DNA of 14,385 bases from Candidatus Saccharimonadota bacterium (GTDB taxonomy: Bacteria > Patescibacteriota > Saccharimonadia > UBA4664), in NCBI GenBank assembly GCA_029288275.1, contig JARIHM010000186.1, forward strand, positions 1 through 14,385, given 5' to 3'. Below, piece by piece: positions 1 through 6,486 of the stretch. Below the pieces are notes generated by a model, which saw only the letters and a list, made by a program, of their open reading frames with translations, ran no database searches and was not told where the DNA came from. A program made the position numbers and the translations under genes. Position 1 is the first letter of the stretch. Each line of letters starts with the position of its first letter.

Positions 1-207
1 CCATAGCACTTATGCTTAATTATCGATATAATTGCAGCGATATTCGTTCTCGGTAACGTAGGTTATTGAAATAAATGCAATGACTGCTTTGGCCTAGGCG
101 CCGTTAGACTCTTCGCAACGGTAGAACCCGTTGATCTGCGGCTTAAGTCTCACGCCCAAGAGCGAGTGGATGTCCGCGTCCATGAGCGGCAGCCGGCAGC
201 TCGCGTG
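1..207. other. Intergenic or window-edge stretch, no gene seen
   Basis: No ORF with a credible start or family resemblance was found on either strand in these 207 bases, which lie downstream of the DUF1801 gene. The only structure noticed is a short inverted repeat (CAACGG at 116-121 and CCGTTG at 128-133, six-base loop). It has no T tract on either side, so it is not called a terminator. Confidence 0.5.
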
Positions 208-597
208 CTACTGCTTCTGGTTTAACCGCACAGCGGCTCGTACCAGGTTCGCCAAAGCCGCCTCGTTTATTGTGGTGTCTTCGGGGAAATCAACCGCCCG
301 CATGGTTCTGCTATCAAGCCGGGTATTGAAGACTCCGGTCGGGTCCGGCAGCTCTGCGCCCTTGGGAAATGTTAGCCGTACGGCGTTCTTGAGGACGTCA
401 GCCATACAAATATTGCCATTAGAAAACCACACCGCTACTCCCTCGGGCCGAGATGGCTTTTTCCACTTCACCTCTTCCGTCACGCTGGAATCCGCGTTCA
501 AGATAACGGTTCGCAATTGTGCTAGTATCTCGCCACGCCAATCGGCTGCATGAGCGATAATAGCGTCAATTTGTTCGCGAGCAGATAGATCTTCCAT
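208..597 (-). CDS. DUF1801 (YdhG-like) domain protein
   Basis: A 129-aa protein with the pattern of the DUF1801 family. An N-terminal helical stretch leads to a TEEVKWKKPS segment around residues 39-48, matching the family's E-x-x-K-W-x-x-P core. Next comes a strand-rich middle with VRLTFPKGAEL, then ALANLVRAAVRL near the end. DUF1801 proteins are small soluble proteins of unknown biochemical role; some relatives are discussed as iron or metal-handling, but nothing here proves that. I place the start at the ATG before EDLSAREQ (597), because the upstream in-frame extension to 648 does not resemble the family. A CATAAT hexamer on the minus strand (607-612) sits just upstream and would give a very short leader. 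It lies 75 nt downstream of the kinase-like gene on the same strand, so the two may be co-transcribed. Confidence 0.75.
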   Translation of the reverse strand: MEDLSAREQIDAIIAHAADWRGEILAQLRTVILNADSSVTEEVKWKKPSRPEGVAVWFSNGNICMADVLKNAVRLTFPKGAELPDPTGVFNTRLDSRTMRAVDFPEDTTINEAALANLVRAAVRLNQKQ

Positions 598-672
598 ATG
601 TAACGAATTATGCCTGATTTTGTGAGATCTCGATAGCGCCAATAGCAAATAGCCTGTCCAGCGGCCGAGCCA

Positions 673-1269
673 TCAGGGCTGGGATAAGTGTGCGAGTGCC
701 TTGGACTGGGCGCCGTCGACCCCACCAGTAGCTGCATCAAAGACTGGCTGGTTGTGCTGCTGGGCTAGATTATCGATCATCCGGCTCCGGGCGAGGTTGT
801 ACTGAGCCCATTTCTGGAGCTGTTCATCACTCCAGCTGCTCATCCAATTGTGTTTAATGGCCGGATTATGGGCCAGCTGGACAATCCGCTCTACCGCTCG
901 GTTGGATGTATCGGTCAGATAGACAATGCGCACCTGGTCGTAATCGGCAAACTCTGCCGTGTAGTCCGGCCATAGGCCACCCTCGATGATAAGGTCACTC
1001 TTTGACGCCAGAGCCGCCTCGATGAGACCTCTAGCTCCCTGCCATAGTACCCGATCACGCTCCCTGAGTTGCGCCAGCCACTCGGACTCGGTGTGCTCGC
1101 CAACGCGAGGGCTCAGGCGGAGGCTAGCCTGATTGGCTGGCGTGGCCACGGCGATGAGGGCAAAGCGCAGGTAGTCGAGCGGCACCACGGGGCTTTTCAG
1201 CCGTGCTTGGGCCGCGGCTGCCAGAGTTGATTTACCGCAGCGCGCGGCGCCGCCAATGAGCCAAATCAT
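673..1269 (-). CDS. P-loop NTPase / small-molecule kinase-like protein
   Basis: A 198-aa protein opening with a Walker A motif, GGAARCGKST, at about residues 6-15. That is the usual place for AAA_33/zeta-toxin/adenylylsulfate-kinase-like ATP-dependent kinases. A hydrophobic strand followed by EGG (SDLIIEGGLWPD) fits the region where such kinases bind their substrate or Mg2+, and VRIVYLTDTSNRAVERI resembles the later strand-helix that ends the nucleotide-binding core. No specific substrate can be assigned. The start ATG at 1269 is preceded by AGGA about five bases away. The gene is divergent from the surface-protein gene beginning at 1353, with 83 bases between the two start codons, so their promoters share a small region. 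Likely cytosolic; no signal peptide or membrane segment. Confidence 0.65.
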   Translation of the reverse strand: MIWLIGGAARCGKSTLAAAAQARLKSPVVPLDYLRFALIAVATPANQASLRLSPRVGEHTESEWLAQLRERDRVLWQGARGLIEAALASKSDLIIEGGLWPDYTAEFADYDQVRIVYLTDTSNRAVERIVQLAHNPAIKHNWMSSWSDEQLQKWAQYNLARSRMIDNLAQQHNQPVFDAATGGVDGAQSKALAHLSQP

Positions 1270-1299
1270 ACTGTTCCTAATGAGATATATTCATGGATT

Positions 1300-1328
1300 T
1301 TGACATAAGCATAACCTTTTACCATAAT
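1300..1328 (+). promoter_or_regulatory. Promoter TTGACA-N17-CATAAT for the surface-protein gene
   Basis: A perfect -35 (TTGACA, 1300-1305) is separated by 17 bases from CATAAT (1323-1328). Transcription would start near 1335 and give a leader of about 18 bases containing the AAGGA site (1341-1345). This fixes the start of the downstream gene at GTG 1353, because the upstream in-frame ATG at 1293 lies before the promoter. Confidence 0.75.
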
Positions 1329-1352
1329 AAAAGCATTCTAAAGGAACATAAA

Positions 1353-1934
1353 GTGAACAAACCAAAAAAGATGCTTCGGGAAGGGGGATTCGCCTTTCTT
1401 TTACCCCTTCTGATTGGCTTACTCGTAGTAACCGGTGGGGTGGCAACTGCTCTCGAGGTTCATAGCCTTCAGGTCCAGCATCAACAGCAGGCTCAAGAGA
1501 AGACGGCTGCCGCAACTGCGTTGGCTGTGCATGCTTCACCCAAACTCTCTCCTAGCCCTTCGTCTCATGCAACGGTGCCTGCCACTCCGACGCCCAATGC
1601 TGCTACGCCCACACCTGTGAGAGCGACCCCTACTCCGGCACCTCGTGTAGCTACTCCTACCCCGACGCCCGTGCCCACGCCAGTACCAACTCCGGCAGCG
1701 CCCACCACGGTACAGATTGGCAACACAGCGTACTCTTGCGCCGATGCAAGTAACTGGGGCAAGCTCGTCTATGCTGGCAAGGCGCCGACTTATTCCTATA
1801 GTGCACCCAGCGGTGCTCAGCTTAATTCGTATACGCAGTGGACGAACATTACGGGCTTAAGCTGTAGCGGTACTCAAGGATGGCTTCAGCGAGGCAGCGA
1901 GTTCTTCTGGAGTCAGGATCTGGTAATTACCTAG
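1353..1934 (+). CDS. Membrane-anchored surface protein with Pro/Thr-rich linker
   Basis: A 193-aa protein of no family I recognise. Residues 1-11 are basic (NKPKKMLRE) and about 13-34 form one hydrophobic membrane segment, giving an N-in, C-out anchor. A Gln-rich stretch (about 36-50) follows. A long Thr-Pro/Ala-Pro linker (about 62-118) contains many TPTP and VPTP units, as in bacterial wall-spanning or extended surface stalks. The last 75 residues form a small outside domain with two cysteines (129 and 171) that could be disulfide-bonded, rich in Tyr, Trp and Ser. The start is GTG 1353, chosen from the promoter at 1300-1328 and an AAGGA site eight bases upstream. The gene ends in CTAG, which also carries the stop of the degraded minus-strand gene on the other strand. 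Role unknown; display of the C-terminal domain away from the membrane is an inference from the architecture. Confidence 0.65.
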   Translation: MNKPKKMLREGGFAFLLPLLIGLLVVTGGVATALEVHSLQVQHQQQAQEKTAAATALAVHASPKLSPSPSSHATVPATPTPNAATPTPVRATPTPAPRVATPTPTPVPTPVPTPAAPTTVQIGNTAYSCADASNWGKLVYAGKAPTYSYSAPSGAQLNSYTQWTNITGLSCSGTQGWLQRGSEFFWSQDLVIT

Positions 1935-2043
1935 GCATTGGTGGCGTTCGGCCTGTAGGCCTGAACAAAAGCTTCTTTGCTCATATCGGCCTCAAGTAAC
2001 AAGCCATGCTTCGCCGGAAGAACGGCCAAGATTCGTTCGACAT
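1931..2043 (-). pseudogene. Frame-disrupted minus-strand microgene
   Basis: The minus strand carries a full set of start signals: TTGCAA and TACACT hexamers 16 bases apart, AGGAG at 2050-2054, and ATG at 2043-2041 six bases later. Reading straight from that ATG gives only 20 residues. One frame over, the sequence reads as a plausible peptide (VERILAVLPAKHGLLLEAD followed by MSKEAFVQAYRPNATNA) that runs to a TAG at 1931. Restoring a single G after the ATG would join start signals and coding frame into a 37-aa protein. I therefore call it a microgene broken by a one-base deletion, or a sequencing or assembly error. Its stop overlaps the stop of the convergent surface-protein gene within the palindrome CTAG. 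I do not recognise the peptide. Confidence 0.4.
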
Positions 2044-2062
2044 AGTTAGCTCCTTATCCTTT

Positions 2063-2090
2063 AGTGTAGGCTAGCCCGGGACTTTTGCAA
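2063..2090 (-). promoter_or_regulatory. Minus-strand promoter TTGCAA-N16-TACACT
   Basis: On the minus strand TTGCAA (plus 2085-2090) is followed after 16 bases by TACACT (plus 2063-2068). It lies upstream of an AGGAG site and ATG at 2043, the broken microgene. It also lies immediately before the plus-strand gene at 2109, whose own promoter would overlap it. Confidence 0.45.
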
Positions 2091-2108
2091 TGAGGTACCA
2101 TAGAGCTA

Positions 2109-2657
2109 ATGAAAACTACACCCATTATCACCTTTAAGGCCAAGCTATCCCGGATTGGCTCATGGACAATCCTGTTGTGGCCGCAGGAAGCAAGCGCGAA
2201 GCTGTCCTCGCGCGGTCTTGTTATGGTGAAGGGAACTATCAACGGGCAGCCGTTGCGGACCGCGCTGGAGCCGGACGGGCGAGGGAGTCACTGGTTTAGC
2301 GTGAGTAAAAGCCTGCGTGAAGCCATACGAGCTGGTGTAGGCGACGCCGTAGTACTGGAAGTTGAGCCAACTAAAGACTGGCCGGAACCAGATGTGCCAG
2401 CCGATATTGCCGAGGCTCTAGCCGCCGATAACGTAGCTCAGGCCCAATGGCTGGATCTCACGCCCATGGCTCACTGGGAATGGATTCGCTGGATCCGCGC
2501 CACGAGCAATCCTCAGACGCGCCGGCATCACATTGAAGTAGCCTGCTCCAAGCTCCGGGCCGGAGAACGGCGACCATGCTGCTTTAATAGCCGGAGCTGC
2601 ACGGTGCCTGAGGTTTCCAAGAGCGGATTATTGCTTGAGCCAAGCCTGGTTGCGTAG
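2109..2657 (+). CDS. DUF1905 / YdeI-OmpD-associated family protein
   Basis: A 182-aa protein. Residues about 6-95 follow the DUF1905 pattern: an initial FKAKLSRIGSWTILLWP strand pair, then VKGTINGQPLRTALEPDGRGSHWFSVSKSLREA, then a GDAV.LEVEP strand. The second part resembles the YdeI/OmpD-associated C-terminal domain, with PADIAEALAADNVAQAQWLDL, a W-rich helix and TRRHHIEVACSKLRAGERRPCCFN. The final RPCCFN...CTVPEVSKSGLLLEPS tail is an extension also found in some family members. Function of the family is not established. The ATG at 2109 lacks a ribosome binding site. A TACCAT hexamer (2096-2101) ends eight bases before it, so the gene may be nearly leaderless. Likely cytosolic. Confidence 0.7.
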   Translation: MKTTPIITFKAKLSRIGSWTILLWPQEASAKLSSRGLVMVKGTINGQPLRTALEPDGRGSHWFSVSKSLREAIRAGVGDAVVLEVEPTKDWPEPDVPADIAEALAADNVAQAQWLDLTPMAHWEWIRWIRATSNPQTRRHHIEVACSKLRAGERRPCCFNSRSCTVPEVSKSGLLLEPSLVA

Positions 2658-2760
2658 CGAGCGGTATACGCGATGTATTGCATATCAGATCACTTTATGA
2701 TAAAACAATAAATCATTTAGCGATCACCATAGCCCTGAGATACCTCGAACGGAGCATATA

Positions 2761-3021
2761 GTGGCAAAGCCTAAGCCCCATCCTACGCTCTGGGTGCTGA
2801 CCTATGACCTGAAGAGGTGGCGGGGCGAAGAAACCAAACCGACTGTCTCAACCCATTTCAGCGAAGAAAAGGCGGCTCGTGCCTGTACTACGCGGCGAAA
2901 TGGGGATTGGGGAAAGCAGTGGTACAAGGTGGAAGCTTGGATCATTCCACCTCAGGGTCAAGGTAGACCCAGGCGGCAGCTTCGGGTGATTCGAAAAGAA
3001 AACAAGAATCAGCCGAAGTAA
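2761..3021 (+). CDS. Small basic hypothetical protein
   Basis: An 86-aa protein starting at GTG 2761 with a GGAG site (about 2752-2755) upstream. I do not recognise a family. It has a short N-terminal strand (TLWVLTYDLKRW), a central Lys/Arg/Ala helix (SEEKAARACTTRR), a Trp-rich strand (WYKVEAWIIPP) and a very basic tail rich in Arg, Lys and Gln (about residues 66-86). The fold could be a small beta-alpha-beta unit, and the basic tail suggests contact with nucleic acid, but that is inference. It stands alone, followed at once by a hairpin terminator. No convincing promoter was found in the 100 bases upstream. Confidence 0.55.
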   Translation: MAKPKPHPTLWVLTYDLKRWRGEETKPTVSTHFSEEKAARACTTRRNGDWGKQWYKVEAWIIPPQGQGRPRRQLRVIRKENKNQPK

Positions 3022-3042
3022 AACCTAGCCCACCAGTTGTGG

Positions 3043-3069
3043 TTTAAGCCCACTATTGGTGGGCTTAAA
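3043..3069 (+). terminator. Hairpin terminator after the 2761-3021 gene
   Basis: A perfect 11-bp stem (TTTAAGCCCAC / GTGGGCTTAAA) with a TATTG loop starts 21 bases after the stop codon. The T tract after it is weak (TTATT), so termination efficiency is uncertain. Confidence 0.65.
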
Positions 3070-3171
3070 TTATTCCCAATAAAAACGTTTTCGACGCCAA
3101 TAAGAAGAGCTCGACAAGTAGCGTAAGAACCCAGAGTCTGCATCTGATAATGCTTTCTTCGGCATAATACC

Positions 3172-3200
3172 TTGACAGACATAGTAATATGCTATACACT
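3172..3200 (+). promoter_or_regulatory. Promoter TTGACA-N17-TACACT giving a leaderless padR-like mRNA
   Basis: TTGACA (3172-3177), a 17-base spacer and TACACT (3195-3200). The hexamer ends seven bases before the A of ATG 3207, so transcription should begin at or next to the start codon. The in-frame ATG at 3189 lies upstream of the -10 and cannot be used from this promoter. Confidence 0.75.
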
Positions 3201-3206
3201 GCAATT

Positions 3207-3536
3207 ATGATCGATAAACACATCACTTCAGACCTCCTACGCGGTCACACGGATACCATCATCCTAGGGCTCCTCATGAGTGGCGATAAATATGGGTATG
3301 AGATTACCAAGCTCGTTTACGAGAAGTCGGATCAGACGTACCAACTGAACGAAGCCACTATGTACTCAAGCCTGAAGCGGTTAGAGCATGACAGCCGGAT
3401 TACCTCCTACTGGGGCGATGAAACCCAGGGTGGCCGGCGCAAGTACTACCGCATCACCGAGGATGGCCGCACTGCCTATCGCGTCAATAAACACAACTGG
3501 GATGCGGCCAAGCGCATTCTGGAACACCTTTTGTAA
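3207..3536 (+). CDS. PadR-family transcriptional regulator
   Basis: A 109-aa protein with the PadR winged-helix pattern. LLRGHTDTIILGLLMSGDKYGYEI at the start is the family's hallmark first helix and helix-turn entry. ATMYSSLKRLEHDSRITSYW is the recognition helix region, GGRRKYYRITEDGRTAYR is the wing, and a short C-terminal helix would mediate dimerisation. PadR proteins are usually repressors that respond to membrane or cell-wall stress or phenolics. The downstream gene starts 14 bases after its stop and has the HAAS-type N-terminus that often pairs with PadR, so the two probably form one regulatory unit. Autoregulation is typical of the family, and a TTGACA promoter right at the start codon would be easy to block. 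Start chosen at 3207 from the promoter geometry. Confidence 0.88.
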   Translation: MIDKHITSDLLRGHTDTIILGLLMSGDKYGYEITKLVYEKSDQTYQLNEATMYSSLKRLEHDSRITSYWGDETQGGRRKYYRITEDGRTAYRVNKHNWDAAKRILEHLL

Positions 3537-3550
3537 GCTAAGGAAATCAT

Positions 3551-4402
3551 ATGGAACAGAAATTACACACCTTTTTAGAGCAAGCCTTTGCCCCTTACGG
3601 CAATTTTCCAGCCCGAGCCGAAGTCACCAAGGAGCTGCTGAGCAACCTACAGGATAAATATACCGACCTCAAGCGCCAAGGCCTGAGCGATGACGATGCC
3701 TATCGGGCTACCGTGGAATCGTTTGGCGATGCGGCCGAGATTATGGAGCAATTGTCGCCAGCCCAGCCGGTTAAGGCAGAACGGCCAGTGCAGCCCGCAG
3801 CGGACGGCGGAACTCTTCGCCAGATTATGAAGGAGGCTTTTCGCCAGGCCAAGCATAGCTCGTCGCGCTTTGCCTCAACCGACCTGCGCCAGACCGATCT
3901 AAGCGATTCCGACCTAGCTGCTGCCGATTTTAGCTTTAGCGCGCTGCAAGGCGCCACATTTGACGCTTCTGATCTGACGGGTGCGGTGTTTACGGCCGCG
4001 GCGCTGACCGGCGCTCGCTTTGAGGAGGCCAATTTAGCTGGCGCTAGCTTTATAGCGAGCGATGTACAAGAGGGCCGGTTCGCGAACGCCAATCTGACCG
4101 ACGCTACCTTTAAGGCCTCAGCGCTTAAAGGGGCCAACTTCACCGGCGCCGCTCTGCGGGGCACAACCTTTATGGAATCAGATTTGAGCGGCCTGTCGTT
4201 TGATAATCAAACTCTGACGGGAGTTACATTTGAGCGATCATCGTTGAAGCGAACTTCATTTAAGAATGCCAAGCTAATGGACGTTACCTTTCGTCACAGT
4301 GATCCCAAAGAGGCGGTATTCGAAGGTGCCACCATGGATAAAGTGACCTATGCTATGCTCAAAAACACCAAGGCTGACCTTTCGGGCGTGACGATCGCCT
4401 AG
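3551..4402 (+). CDS. HAAS-domain / pentapeptide-repeat fusion protein
   Basis: A 283-aa protein preceded by an AAGGAAA ribosome binding site. Residues 1-68 look like the HAAS/DUF1700-type domain commonly encoded next to PadR regulators. A helix with FPARAEVTKELLSNLQDKY is followed by GLSDDDAYRATVESFGDAAEIMEQL. An acidic/proline linker and one helix (about 70-105) follow. From about residue 108 to 265 there are some 30 pentapeptide repeats of the A(D/N)LxxASF type, for example LTGARFEEANLAGASF, which should fold as a right-handed four-sided beta helix. The last residues stay in register to the end. No membrane segment is visible, unlike many HAAS proteins. It is encoded with the PadR gene and is likely a partner, sensor or effector in the same circuit. 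Its substrate or target is unknown. Confidence 0.8.
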   Translation: MEQKLHTFLEQAFAPYGNFPARAEVTKELLSNLQDKYTDLKRQGLSDDDAYRATVESFGDAAEIMEQLSPAQPVKAERPVQPAADGGTLRQIMKEAFRQAKHSSSRFASTDLRQTDLSDSDLAAADFSFSALQGATFDASDLTGAVFTAAALTGARFEEANLAGASFIASDVQEGRFANANLTDATFKASALKGANFTGAALRGTTFMESDLSGLSFDNQTLTGVTFERSSLKRTSFKNAKLMDVTFRHSDPKEAVFEGATMDKVTYAMLKNTKADLSGVTIA

Positions 4403-4423
4403 AGTACCCGTGGGCCGTCCGCG

Positions 4424-4440
4424 ACTGCTATCATAGCAGT
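4424..4440. promoter_or_regulatory. Extended -10 within a 7-bp inverted repeat, leaderless start of cmk
   Basis: TGCTATCAT (4426-4434) is an extended -10 whose hexamer ends seven bases before ATG 4441. The same bases form a perfect inverted repeat, ACTGCTA-TCA-TAGCAGT (4424-4440), which ends directly at the start codon. No -35 match was found at the usual distance, so the TG extension probably compensates. The repeat may be an operator or chance. Confidence 0.6.
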
Positions 4441-5106
4441 ATGAGCCCATCAGCCAACATTCGCATTGCTATTGATGGTCCGGCCGGAACCGGTAAATCG
4501 ACGGTGGCACGTTTGGTGGCGCGTCAGCTCGGCCTACCGTTATTAAACTCTGGTCAGCTATACCGGTCGGTAGCGTATCTCATGCGGCAAGCTGGCTTGG
4601 ATTTGCTGAATTCTGACCAAGCGGCCCGCGTAGCTGCGTCTATGAGGGTGAAGATCGAGGATGGCCTGGTGTGCCAGCTCAATGACCAGGGCATGCGTGG
4701 GCGGCTGGCAAGCGATGAGATCAGCGCCGCGACGCCCATTGTGGCGCAACACCTTGGCGTGCGCGAAGCAATTCTGGTTATTCAACAGGCATACGCCAAA
4801 ACGCATGGGGTAGTAATGGAGGGCCGGGCTATTGGCACGTCAGTTATACCCGATGCCGAATATAAGTTTTATTTGACCTGCGACCTAGAGGTGCGCGCCC
4901 GGCGCCGGCAGCATCAGGGCTTGCATGAAACTGCTGCGCAGCTGCTCGAACGCGATCGGCTCGATATGGAACGGGCCATTGCGCCGCTTCAAAAGGCGGC
5001 TGATGCCACCGAGATTGATACGACGCACCTGGTGCCGGAAGAAACAGCTGCTAGAATTATTACAAAGGTACATTCAGGAGGCGCACATGCATCTAACGCT
5101 AGTTGA
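4441..5106 (+). CDS. cmk: Cytidylate kinase
   Basis: A 221-aa protein matching (d)CMP kinase, which phosphorylates CMP and dCMP with ATP in pyrimidine nucleotide synthesis. The P-loop IDGPAGTGKST sits at about residues 12-22. The LNSGQLYRSVAYL segment corresponds to the family's LDxG-x-x-YR. ISAATPIV...VREAI fits the nucleoside-binding stretch, GVVMEGRAIGTSVIPDAEYKFYLT is the family signature region, and ERDRLDMERAIAPLQKAADATEIDTT is the C-terminal Arg/Asp lid and IDTT motif. Two positions are unusual: the normally acidic residue in LDTG/LDSG is Asn, and the Asp of GRDxGT is Ala. The family remains clear; substrate discrimination could differ. It overlaps the next gene by 20 bases, which indicates translational coupling. 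The start is leaderless. Confidence 0.88.
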   Translation: MSPSANIRIAIDGPAGTGKSTVARLVARQLGLPLLNSGQLYRSVAYLMRQAGLDLLNSDQAARVAASMRVKIEDGLVCQLNDQGMRGRLASDEISAATPIVAQHLGVREAILVIQQAYAKTHGVVMEGRAIGTSVIPDAEYKFYLTCDLEVRARRRQHQGLHETAAQLLERDRLDMERAIAPLQKAADATEIDTTHLVPEETAARIITKVHSGGAHASNAS

Positions 5107-5770
5107 GAAAGAGTCATTAGTCGATAATATCTGGGCCTTCCGGTTTAAGGCCGAGCCGCCATTTACCTGGGTGCCGGGCCAGTTTGTGCAGGTGAATTTG
5201 CCGCATGAGCATCCGGATGCCGAGGGTACCGAACGCTGGTTTACGGTGTCGTCTGCACCATACGATGATGTGGTGCAGATTACGACGCGGGTAACGAACA
5301 GTACCTTTAAGCAGGCGCTTGCGGCATTGCCGGTAGGCGGTGAGCTGCCATTGCTGGCTCAGGCGGATGGTGATTTTGTATGGCAAGATTCCGACAAGCC
5401 ACTCGTATTTGTGGCTGGTGGTATTGGCGTGACACCATTCCGGAGTATTCTGCGGCAGCGCTTTCATGATCACCAGCCGCTCGGTGTCACACTGGTGTAC
5501 GGCGGCCGTACGCCAGATCTACCGTTTAAGGCTGAGATTGATGACTGGGCCAAGGCCAGCCCGGAGTTTAAGGTGCAGTATGTGATCGGCGAGCCGCTAA
5601 CGGCCACCAAGCTAGCTGAACTGGTGCCGGGGCTAAACGGTTCGCTGGTGTATCTATCGGGACCGGAGCCAATGGTGGAAGCGCTGGGGGATCAGCTGAA
5701 GGCCGCGGGCTTGCCCGAAGCGCAGCTCAAGCAAGACTTCTTCCCCAATTACACCGAAGCCAATTACTAG
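5087..5770 (+). CDS. FAD/NAD(P)-binding ferredoxin-reductase-like oxidoreductase
   Basis: A 227-aa flavoprotein of the ferredoxin-NADP reductase superfamily. The N-terminal beta-barrel FAD domain (about 1-98) carries RWFTVSSAP at residues 50-58, the R-x-Y/F-S/T motif that binds the flavin. The NAD(P) domain begins with GGIGVTPFRSIL at 111-122, continues with VTLVYGGRTPDLPF, and closes with LVYLSGPEPMVEAL at 187-200, the pyridine-nucleotide signature. No C-terminal 2Fe-2S domain is present, so it needs a separate electron partner, which is not encoded nearby. The start is ATG 5087, with AGGAG at 5076-5080. A longer in-frame reading back to 4925 lies inside cmk and is rejected. The overlap with cmk and close spacing to the DUF488 gene make a three-gene operon. 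Confidence 0.82.
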   Translation: MHLTLVEKESLVDNIWAFRFKAEPPFTWVPGQFVQVNLPHEHPDAEGTERWFTVSSAPYDDVVQITTRVTNSTFKQALAALPVGGELPLLAQADGDFVWQDSDKPLVFVAGGIGVTPFRSILRQRFHDHQPLGVTLVYGGRTPDLPFKAEIDDWAKASPEFKVQYVIGEPLTATKLAELVPGLNGSLVYLSGPEPMVEALGDQLKAAGLPEAQLKQDFFPNYTEANY

Positions 5771-5779
5771 GAGCCGGTC

Positions 5780-6127
5780 ATGCTGCGCCTCAAACGGGTG
5801 TACGATTCGCCAGCTCAGGAAGACGGTTATCGGGTACTGGTGGACCGATTGTGGCCGCGCGGCATCAGCAAAGACCGCGCGGCTCTCGATCTGTGGTGCA
5901 AAGAGGCAGCGCCGTCGCCGGAACTGCGTGTTTGGTTTGGGCATGATCCGGCCAAATTCGGCGAATTTGGCCGCCGCTATCGTGCCGAATTAAAGCATAA
6001 TCCGGCTATAGCCCAGCTGCACGAGCTTATCCGTGAGCACAAAACCATCACGCTCTTGTACGGCGCTAGGGATGCAGCGATTAACCATGCAGCGGTACTG
6101 TGCGACTACTTACGAGAAGCTGCCTAG
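5780..6127 (+). CDS. DUF488 (YeaO-like) family protein
   Basis: A 115-aa protein typical of the short DUF488 family. It has an LKRVYDSPAQEDGYRVLVDRLWPRGISKDRA start (about 4-34), LDLWCKEAAPSPELRVWFGHDPAKFGEFGRRYRAEL in the middle, and a TITLLYGARDAAINHAAVLCDYL C-terminal segment. The biochemical role of DUF488 is not established. It starts nine bases after the flavoprotein stop with an AGGAG site, so it is the third gene of the cmk operon. Its last 18 bases overlap the 3' end of the convergent membrane-protein gene on the minus strand, so no separate terminator fits between them. Confidence 0.88.
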   Translation: MLRLKRVYDSPAQEDGYRVLVDRLWPRGISKDRAALDLWCKEAAPSPELRVWFGHDPAKFGEFGRRYRAELKHNPAIAQLHELIREHKTITLLYGARDAAINHAAVLCDYLREAA

Positions 6128-6451
6128 GGCGAGCATTGCTATGATCGCCAGGATGGTTATATTGATGATCCGACCAAGCCGCACCAGTCGGTCCAGCTTA
6201 CTATCGAGAACATGCCGCAGGTGAAGGGTCGCCACAACCAGGGCCACAAGCGCAAACGGCACGGCCAGTAACAAGAACGGAATCAAAAGAATAGCCATAT
6301 ATTCGGTGCCGGATGCGCCATTGTCGGCAAGATTAATCAGGAACATCATACCCACGCCAAAGATGGCCATCAGGAGCACTGCGATGCTCGTAAGAATAGC
6401 GAGTGCCCAATTCCAGGCCAAGATAGCTTTTGGAGATGCGGTTCTTTTCAT
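6110..6451 (-). CDS. Small three-helix membrane protein
   Basis: A 113-aa hydrophobic protein not matched to a known family. Predicted membrane segments by eye are about residues 12-36, 50-75 and 93-111. A short basic N-terminus and a charged loop between the last two helices (RHVLDSKLDRLVRLGR) would place that loop in the cytoplasm. The gene is convergent with the DUF488 gene and overlaps it by 18 bases. The start ATG at 6451 has no ribosome binding site. Instead a TAAACT -10 preceded by TGC ends seven bases before it, with TTGTCA 17 bases further up, so the mRNA should be leaderless. Function unknown. Confidence 0.6.
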   Translation of the reverse strand: MKRTASPKAILAWNWALAILTSIAVLLMAIFGVGMMFLINLADNGASGTEYMAILLIPFLLLAVPFALVALVVATLHLRHVLDSKLDRLVRLGRIINITILAIIAMLALGSFS

Positions 6452-6457
6452 GCGTGC

Positions 6458-6486
6458 AGTTTAGCAGCCAAAAGATATATTGACAA
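6458..6486 (-). promoter_or_regulatory. Leaderless promoter TTGTCA-N17-TAAACT (minus strand)
   Basis: On the minus strand TTGTCA (plus 6481-6486), a 17-base spacer ending in TGC, and TAAACT (plus 6458-6463). The ATG follows seven bases after the hexamer. Its -35 covers the same bases as the -35 of the divergent plus-strand promoter at 6480-6507. Confidence 0.65.

Noticed and set aside
116..133. Six-bp inverted repeat near the left edge as a possible terminator or tRNA arm
   Set aside because: No T tract on either strand, and the surrounding bases do not form the acceptor, D and anticodon arms of a tRNA.
1565..1762. Minus-strand Val/Gly repeat ORF opposite the Pro/Thr linker
   Set aside because: It is the reverse complement of the CC-rich Thr-Pro codons and has no independent support.
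1946..1965. Imperfect hairpin (GTTCGGCCT and AGGCCTGAAC) as terminator of the surface-protein gene
   Set aside because: It contains a bulge, lacks a T tract and lies within the coding frame of the minus-strand microgene, so I do not call it.
4925..5086. N-terminal extension of the flavoprotein back to 4925
   Set aside because: It lies within cmk, encodes a basic stretch unlike the FNR family, and the ATG at 5087 has an AGGAG site.
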